Origin: Pseudomonas entomophila
GTDB lineage: Bacteria > Pseudomonadota > Gammaproteobacteria > Pseudomonadales > Pseudomonadaceae
Assembly (NCBI RefSeq): GCF_029193575.1
Contig: NZ_JARGCS010000056.1
Location: 1 to 64,000 of the forward strand
Length of the DNA: 64,000 nucleotides
Direction: 5' to 3'
The notes beneath the pieces were generated by a model. That model was not told the DNA's origin. It saw only the letters and a list, made by a program, of their open reading frames with translations, and ran no database searches. The position numbers and the translations under genes are program-made. Positions 59,276-64,000 of this stretch are shown piece by piece (the stretch's first letter is position 1; each line of letters begins with the position of its first letter).

Positions 59276-61237
59276 ATGCGCCTGAAGTGGCTGACCAATT
59301 TCAACACCCTGTTGCTGGTGACCGTGTGCATCGCCCTGGGCGCGACCCTGTGGTGGTCGCAGCGCGCCCTGGAGCGCCCCTACCAGATGATGGAGCGTTA
59401 CCTGGGCCTGTCCCAGCATTTCCAGAACGACGCCGCCAGCAACATCCAGGCCTACCTGGGCAGCGGCGACGCCCTGCGCCACGCGGCGGCCATGGAGGCC
59501 AACAAGCAATTGCAGGCGTCCCTCGCCGAATGGCCCGAGGAACTCGCCGGCCAACTGCGCCCGAGCCTGGACACGCTGCAGGCCTTCACCGCCAACGAAC
59601 TGCTCGCCGCCGGCAAGCTGGCCGGCGACCCGCAGGCCCTGCTACTGCAGGCCGAGCGCGAGCTGGGGGCGAACTTCGAGCAACTGGCCGGCTACGCCCG
59701 CGACAGCGGCAACCCCAACGCCGGCCGCTACCTGGCGCCGCTGCTCGACGCCGCGGTACACCTGGGGCGCCTGGCCCTGGCCCGTGACAAGCTGGTCAGC
59801 AGCGGCCGCGCGGAGCTGGCCGACGAGGTCGAGCGCGAGTTGCAAGCGATCCGCGCCCAGGCCCAGCTCATCGAGGGCCTGCCGCTGCTCGGCGTGACCC
59901 GCGCCGCCGAATCCAACGCCGACGACTTCGCCGCGCTGATGGGCCTGGAAAGCCAGGCCAGCGAACAGCAGGAAGACGTCGCCGTGGGCCTGAAGCGCGA
60001 GTTGCAGAGCCTGCTCGGTCGCTACCCCGCCGAACTGCAGCGCACCCGCGAGCAGATCGAACGCCGCGCGGCGCTCGCCGCCAGCACTGGCGAGCGCCTG
60101 GAGGCGGTTCAGAGAGCCATCGCCGGGCTGGAGCCGGAAGTGCGGGGCCTGCACGCGAAGATCGCCAGCGAGGTGCGCATCATCCAGGGCCTGATGATTG
60201 GCCTGATCCTGCTGATCGCCCTGCTTATCGACACCTTGCAACGGCGCCTGGCGCGCACCCTGACCAGCCTGGCGCCGGCGCTGTCGCGCTGGGCCGAGGG
60301 CGACTTCGCCCAGCCCATTGCCCTGGGCAAGAGCAACCGCGAACTGCACGACATCCAAGCGTCGCTCAACCGCCTGCGCCAGTACCTGGTAGAGCTGGTC
60401 GGCACCCTGCGGCACAACGCCGAACAGGTGGCCGGCAGCAGCAACGCCTTGGCCGGCATGAGCACCGCGTTGCACGACGGCGCCGAACGCCAGGCCGGCG
60501 ACACCGCGCAGATCCGCGATGCCCTGGGTGAGCTGGAGGCGACCATCCAGCAGGTGGCGGGTGACGCCAGCGCCGCCGCCGAGGCCAGTCGCGACGCTGG
60601 GCGCGCCGTGGAACAGGGCCAGTCGGTGATTGGCCAGAGCTTGTCGGGCCTGCGCGCGCTGGTCGACGAGGTGCAGGGCAACGCGCAGATGATCGAACAG
60701 CTGGCGGAAGAGTCGGCGACCATCGGCGGTGTGCTGACGGTGATCCGCGCCATCGCCGAACAGACCAACCTGCTGGCCCTCAACGCCGCCATCGAAGCCG
60801 CACGGGCCGGCGAGATGGGGCGCGGTTTCGCCGTGGTGGCCGACGAGGTGCGCTCGCTGGCCCAGCGCACCACAGGCGCCACCGGCGAGATCCAGGCGCT
60901 GATCGACCGTTTGCAGCGCGCGGCGCGCGAGTCGGTGAACGGCATGCGCACCCAACTCGAACATGCCGAGGCCACCGCCAACCAGGCCCAGGCCGCCGAC
61001 GGTGCGCTGGACGAGATCGTCAGCGCGATTCGCACGATCGCCGACACGGCGGGGCGCATCGCCGACGTCACTGCCCAGCAGAGTGGCGCGGTGAGCGAGA
61101 TCCGCGATCACAGCGAGCGTATTCACGCGCTGGGCGAGGACAACCTGCAGCGCATCGGTGAAGGGCGCGAGCAAGGCGAGCAGTTGCTGCAACTGGGCGG
61201 GGAGCTGAATACGGCGGTGCGGGCGTTTCGGGTCTGA
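59276..61237 (+). CDS. ctpL: methyl-accepting chemotaxis protein, CtpL-like
   Basis: 653 residues. TM1 at about 10-28, a long all-helical periplasmic domain (about 35-300, helical-bimodular size), TM2 (about 306-325), HAMP, then the signalling domain with EQTNLLALNAAIEAARAGEM. Gene order to dsbD-aroQ-accB matches P. aeruginosa CtpL (PA4844), a receptor for phosphate chemotaxis that works through phosphate-loaded PstS. The Pho-box-like site upstream agrees. Ligand is inferred. Confidence 0.85.
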   Translation: MRLKWLTNFNTLLLVTVCIALGATLWWSQRALERPYQMMERYLGLSQHFQNDAASNIQAYLGSGDALRHAAAMEANKQLQASLAEWPEELAGQLRPSLDTLQAFTANELLAAGKLAGDPQALLLQAERELGANFEQLAGYARDSGNPNAGRYLAPLLDAAVHLGRLALARDKLVSSGRAELADEVERELQAIRAQAQLIEGLPLLGVTRAAESNADDFAALMGLESQASEQQEDVAVGLKRELQSLLGRYPAELQRTREQIERRAALAASTGERLEAVQRAIAGLEPEVRGLHAKIASEVRIIQGLMIGLILLIALLIDTLQRRLARTLTSLAPALSRWAEGDFAQPIALGKSNRELHDIQASLNRLRQYLVELVGTLRHNAEQVAGSSNALAGMSTALHDGAERQAGDTAQIRDALGELEATIQQVAGDASAAAEASRDAGRAVEQGQSVIGQSLSGLRALVDEVQGNAQMIEQLAEESATIGGVLTVIRAIAEQTNLLALNAAIEAARAGEMGRGFAVVADEVRSLAQRTTGATGEIQALIDRLQRAARESVNGMRTQLEHAEATANQAQAADGALDEIVSAIRTIADTAGRIADVTAQQSGAVSEIRDHSERIHALGEDNLQRIGEGREQGEQLLQLGGELNTAVRAFRV

Positions 61238-61254
61238 GCCCTGCGCTGCCTGTA

Positions 61255-61291
61255 CCGGCCCTGTCGCGGGGCAAGCCCGCGATAGGGCCGG
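61255..61291. terminator. REP palindrome after ctpL
   Basis: CCGGCCCTGTCGCGGG and CCCGCGATAGGGCCGG pair with one mismatch around GCAAG. Likely transcript end between ctpL and dsbD. Confidence 0.75.
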
Positions 61292-61357
61292 CACTGCCCC
61301 CGACAATCCCCGGCAACTCCGCTATCATGCCCCCACGTTCCACCTCGCGAGTCCGCC

Positions 61358-63133
61358 ATGCGCCGCCTGTTTTTCCTGTTGTTCCTGCTGCTGGCCACGC
61401 CCGCCTTCGCCTCGGGCCTGCTGGACAACCGCCCCAGCGCCACCCTCGGCGCCGCCTCGCTGTCCAACAGCGCCGACTTCCTGCCCGTGCGCGAGGCCTT
61501 CAAGCTCAGTCTGGTGCAAACCGACGCCCAGTCGATCAAGCTGCGCTTCGTCGCCAGCGACGGCTACTACCTTTATCGCCACCGCTTCCAGTTCCGCACC
61601 GAGCCTGCCGACATCGCCCTCGGCCAGCCGCGCATCCCGCCCGGCGAAGCCAAGCACGACGAGTTCTTCGGCGATGTCGAGGTGTACCACGGCGTGCTCG
61701 ACATCGAGCTGCCGCGAAACGTTGCCGAGCAACGCCCCTTCACCCTGCTGGTGGGCTACCAGGGCTGCGCCGACAAGGGCCTGTGCTATCCACCGGAAAC
61801 CGCGCGCCTGCCGATCGATGGCCTCGGCGGCGCACAGCCTGGCACTGCGTCGGAGGGCTGGCGCTGGCAGTCGCTGCTGCTGTTCTTCCTCGCCGGCGTC
61901 GGCCTGACCTTCACCCCCTGCGTGCTACCGATGCTGCCGATCCTCTCCGGCGTGGTGCTGCGCGGCCAGGTCGGCGGCTGGCGCGGGCTGAGCCTGTCGC
62001 TGGCCTACGTGCTGCCGATGGCCGCCAGTTTCGCCGCGCTCGGCGCGCTGATGGGCCTGTTCGGCGCCGGCCTCAACCTGCAGGCGCGCTTGCAGTCGGC
62101 CTGGGTGCTGGTGCCGTTCGCGCTGTTCTTCGTGCTGTTCGCCCTGGCCATGTTCGGCCTGTTCGACCTCAAGCTGCCGCAGGCGCTGAGCAGCCGCCTG
62201 GACCGCATGGCCCAGCACACCCGCGGCGGCTCGCTGCTCGGCGCGGCGGTGCTCGGGGTGTTGTCCAGCCTGCTGGTATCGCCGTGCGTGTCGGCCCCAC
62301 TGGCCGGGGCGCTGTTGTACATCAGCGCCAGCGGCGACGCCCTGGGTGGGGCGCTGAAGCTGTTCGCCCTAGGGCTGGGCATGGGCGCGCCGCTGCTGCT
62401 GGTGGCCACCGGCGGCGCGACCTGGCTGCCGAAGAGCGGGCCGTGGATGAACACGGTGAAGAACGCCATCGGCGTGCTGTTGCTGGGCCTGGCCATCGGC
62501 CTGCTCAGCCGCGTGCTGCCGGGGCCGGCGACCTTGCTGCTGGTCGGCCTGCTGGCCGCCGGCGTGGCGCTGTTCCTCGGCGCCTTGGAGTTCGTGGTCA
62601 AGACCCCGCGCCAGCGCCTGGCGCAACTGCTCGGCCTGCTGCTGATGGTCTACGCCCTGGCGTGCTGGTACGGCGCCCTCAGCGGCCAAAACGACCCGCT
62701 GCGCCCGCTGCCACCGCCCGTGGCCAGCGCCTCCAGTGCCGGCGCCACGCCCCAGGCCGACGCCTGGCAGACCCTCACCACTCCCGCCGCGCTGGACAAG
62801 GCCCTGGCCGAGGCCAAGGCGGCGGGCCAGCCGGTGCTGCTGGACTGGTACGCCGACTGGTGCATCAGTTGCAAGGTGATCGAGCACGAAGTGCTCAATG
62901 CGCCGCAGGTCACCCCGCAACTGGGCGCGTTCAAGCTGCTGCGCTTCGACATCACCGAAAGCAACGCCGAGCAGCGCGCGCTGCTGGACCGCTACAAACT
63001 GTTCGGCCCACCCGCACTGTTGTTCTTTGCGCCGAACGGCGGCGAAATGACCGCCGATCGTGTGGTCGGCGAGATAAACGCCGGCGATTTCACGAGCATT
63101 CTCGCGCGCGTGCGCGGCGAACTCGGTCTATAA
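61358..63133 (+). CDS. dsbD: thiol:disulfide interchange protein DsbD
   Basis: 591 residues. The signal peptide (to about 20) precedes the periplasmic alpha domain with its cysteine pair in YQGCADKGLCYPPE. The eight-helix membrane domain has cysteines in FTPCVLPMLP and LVSPCVSAPL. The C-terminal thioredoxin-like domain has YADWCISCKV. It carries electrons from cytoplasmic thioredoxin to periplasmic DsbC/G and cytochrome maturation. DipZ is the alternative name. ATG 61358. Confidence 0.96.
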   Translation: MRRLFFLLFLLLATPAFASGLLDNRPSATLGAASLSNSADFLPVREAFKLSLVQTDAQSIKLRFVASDGYYLYRHRFQFRTEPADIALGQPRIPPGEAKHDEFFGDVEVYHGVLDIELPRNVAEQRPFTLLVGYQGCADKGLCYPPETARLPIDGLGGAQPGTASEGWRWQSLLLFFLAGVGLTFTPCVLPMLPILSGVVLRGQVGGWRGLSLSLAYVLPMAASFAALGALMGLFGAGLNLQARLQSAWVLVPFALFFVLFALAMFGLFDLKLPQALSSRLDRMAQHTRGGSLLGAAVLGVLSSLLVSPCVSAPLAGALLYISASGDALGGALKLFALGLGMGAPLLLVATGGATWLPKSGPWMNTVKNAIGVLLLGLAIGLLSRVLPGPATLLLVGLLAAGVALFLGALEFVVKTPRQRLAQLLGLLLMVYALACWYGALSGQNDPLRPLPPPVASASSAGATPQADAWQTLTTPAALDKALAEAKAAGQPVLLDWYADWCISCKVIEHEVLNAPQVTPQLGAFKLLRFDITESNAEQRALLDRYKLFGPPALLFFAPNGGEMTADRVVGEINAGDFTSILARVRGELGL

Positions 63134-63134
63134 C

Positions 63135-63155
63135 TTCCCGCGCGACGGGAATTTT
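63135..63155 (+). terminator. Rho-independent terminator after dsbD
   Basis: Stem TTCCCG (63135-63140) and CGGGAA (63146-63151) with loop CGCGA, followed by TTTT. It starts 2 bp after the dsbD stop. Confidence 0.75.
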
Positions 63156-63312
63156 CTGCAAGAGAGTGACCAAAGACCGTCATTCGGTCACATACTTTGC
63201 GCGAATCTCGGACATCGTGCTGGCTATTGCCGGGAACTGGACACTCGCTGCCCTCTTGCGGCATAGTCGCCGCGCTATGTCGAATTGCCCTACAAGATCA
63301 AGGAATCCGCAG

Positions 63313-63765
63313 ATGGCCACCCTACTGGTGCTGCACGGCCCCAACCTCAACCTGCTCGGCACCCGCGAGCCGGGGCATTACGGCGCCGCCACCCTCGCCC
63401 AGATCAACCAGGACCTGGAGCAGCGCGCCCGTGCCGCAGGCCATCACCTGCAGTACCTGCAGAGCAACGCCGAGTACGAACTGATCGACCGCATCCACGC
63501 CGCGCGCAACGAGGGCGTGGACTTCATCCTGATCAATCCGGCGGCTTTCACCCACACCAGCGTCGCATTACGTGACGCATTGCTGGCGGTGAGCATCCCA
63601 TTCATCGAAGTGCACCTGTCCAACGTGCACAAGCGTGAACCGTTCCGTCACCACTCCTACTTCTCCGATGTCGCCGTAGGGGTGATCTGCGGCCTGGGCG
63701 CCACCGGTTACCGGTTGGCCCTGGAATCCGCGCTGGAACACCTGGCTGCCAACGCACAGCCCTGA
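63313..63765 (+). CDS. aroQ: type II 3-dehydroquinate dehydratase
   Basis: 150 residues, the standard length. It converts 3-dehydroquinate to 3-dehydroshikimate in aromatic amino-acid synthesis. Signature LVLHGPNLNLLGTREPGHYG at the N-terminus includes the catalytic Arg18 and Tyr23. NPAAFTHTSVALRDAL and IEVHLSNVHKREPFRHHSYFSD (His100) follow. It is followed at 99 bp by accB, the usual Pseudomonas order. Confidence 0.96.
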   Translation: MATLLVLHGPNLNLLGTREPGHYGAATLAQINQDLEQRARAAGHHLQYLQSNAEYELIDRIHAARNEGVDFILINPAAFTHTSVALRDALLAVSIPFIEVHLSNVHKREPFRHHSYFSDVAVGVICGLGATGYRLALESALEHLAANAQP

Positions 63766-63806
63766 TGACACAAGGCCTTGGCCCGTTGGGCCGAGGTTAC
63801 GCAAAA

Positions 63807-63825
63807 ACGTTTTCGACACGTTTTC
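63807..63825 (+). promoter_or_regulatory. phased direct repeats upstream of accB
   Basis: ACGTTTTC occurs at 63807-63814 and 63818-63825, 11 bp apart, just before the AT-rich CAAATTAAG stretch and the accB start. A possible operator or UP-element-like region; no regulator assigned. Confidence 0.4.
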
Positions 63826-63864
63826 AAATTAAGCCCCGACCGAAACCTTGGGAGTTGATGATTA

Positions 63865-64000
63865 ATGGATATCCGTAAAGTCAAGAAGCTGATCGAACTG
63901 CTGGAAGAGTCTGGCATCGACGAACTGGAGATCAAGGAAGGCGAAGAGTCCGTTCGCATCAGCCGCCACAGCAAGACCCCGGCCGCCCAGCAGTACTTCG
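63865..64000 (+). CDS. accB: biotin carboxyl carrier protein of acetyl-CoA carboxylase (5' part only)
   Basis: 45 codons are visible before the right edge, starting MDIRKVKKLIELLEESGIDE and continuing LEIKEGEESVRISR. This is the conserved AccB N-terminus; the linker and the biotinyl domain lie outside. It carries CO2 on biotin for malonyl-CoA synthesis. ATG 63865 with GGGAG upstream. Confidence 0.95.
   Translation, partial: MDIRKVKKLIELLEESGIDELEIKEGEESVRISRHSKTPAAQQYF

Noticed and set aside
1..64000. CRISPR arrays, tRNA/rRNA genes, prophage or intact IS elements
   Set aside because: No regularly spaced repeats, cloverleaf-type sequences, phage structural genes or transposases were seen. 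The repeats present are REP palindromes.

Overview
The window is chromosomal DNA of a high-GC Gammaproteobacterium, almost certainly a Pseudomonas of the P. putida group. The protein sequences, the many REP palindromes built on a GGGGCAAGCCCGC-type core, and the gene order (bauA-mmsA, cueA-cueR, pbpC with alpha-2-macroglobulin, gcbA-ctpL-dsbD-aroQ-accB) all point there. I recall this order from P. putida and P. aeruginosa chromosomes and could not check it. I see no tRNA, rRNA, CRISPR array, prophage or intact insertion sequence.

1-10 kb is metabolic. mmsA (cut by the left edge) and bauA turn beta-alanine into acetyl-CoA. They are flanked by a divergent LysR regulator and a RutR-like TetR regulator. 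After YigZ and an SDR come two nucleobase deaminases (8-oxoguanine and adenine) and an ArsR-like regulator. The 367-bp gap at 5209-5575 carries duplicated DnaA-box elements, an 11-bp-phased repeat and an orphan terminator.

10-24 kb holds a Bcr/CflA exporter, then a copper module (copZ, a secreted protein, copper ATPase cueA, regulator cueR) with two CueR-type operators. Next are a dCache chemoreceptor behind a FliA-type promoter, an AraC regulator, a thiolase facing a FabG4-like reductase and a MaoC hydratase, a MazG-like NTPase, CmoM, and two DUF4136 lipoproteins.

24-42.7 kb is the accessory, surface-related block. It is a complete Flp/Tad type IVb pilus locus (tadG-like, pprA, tadE-like, fppA, pprB, DUF3613, tadD-C-B-A-Z, rcpA, rcpC, flp) with an extra stand-alone receiver protein after flp. 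It is followed by a TpsB-type outer-membrane transporter and a Gly-rich lipoprotein built on repeated Gly-containing heptads. Pilus, sensor-regulator pair and putative secreted matrix protein together suggest a surface-attachment island.

42.7-64 kb returns to conserved genes: PBP1C and a thioester alpha-2-macroglobulin (periplasmic defence and wall repair), a MATE exporter, a small lower-GC remnant that looks like the tail of a lost toxin plus a possible immunity gene, speA, YciH, a Nudix hydrolase, a DUF2333 protein, the diguanylate cyclase GcbA, a CtpL-like chemoreceptor with a Pho-box-like site, dsbD, aroQ and the start of accB.
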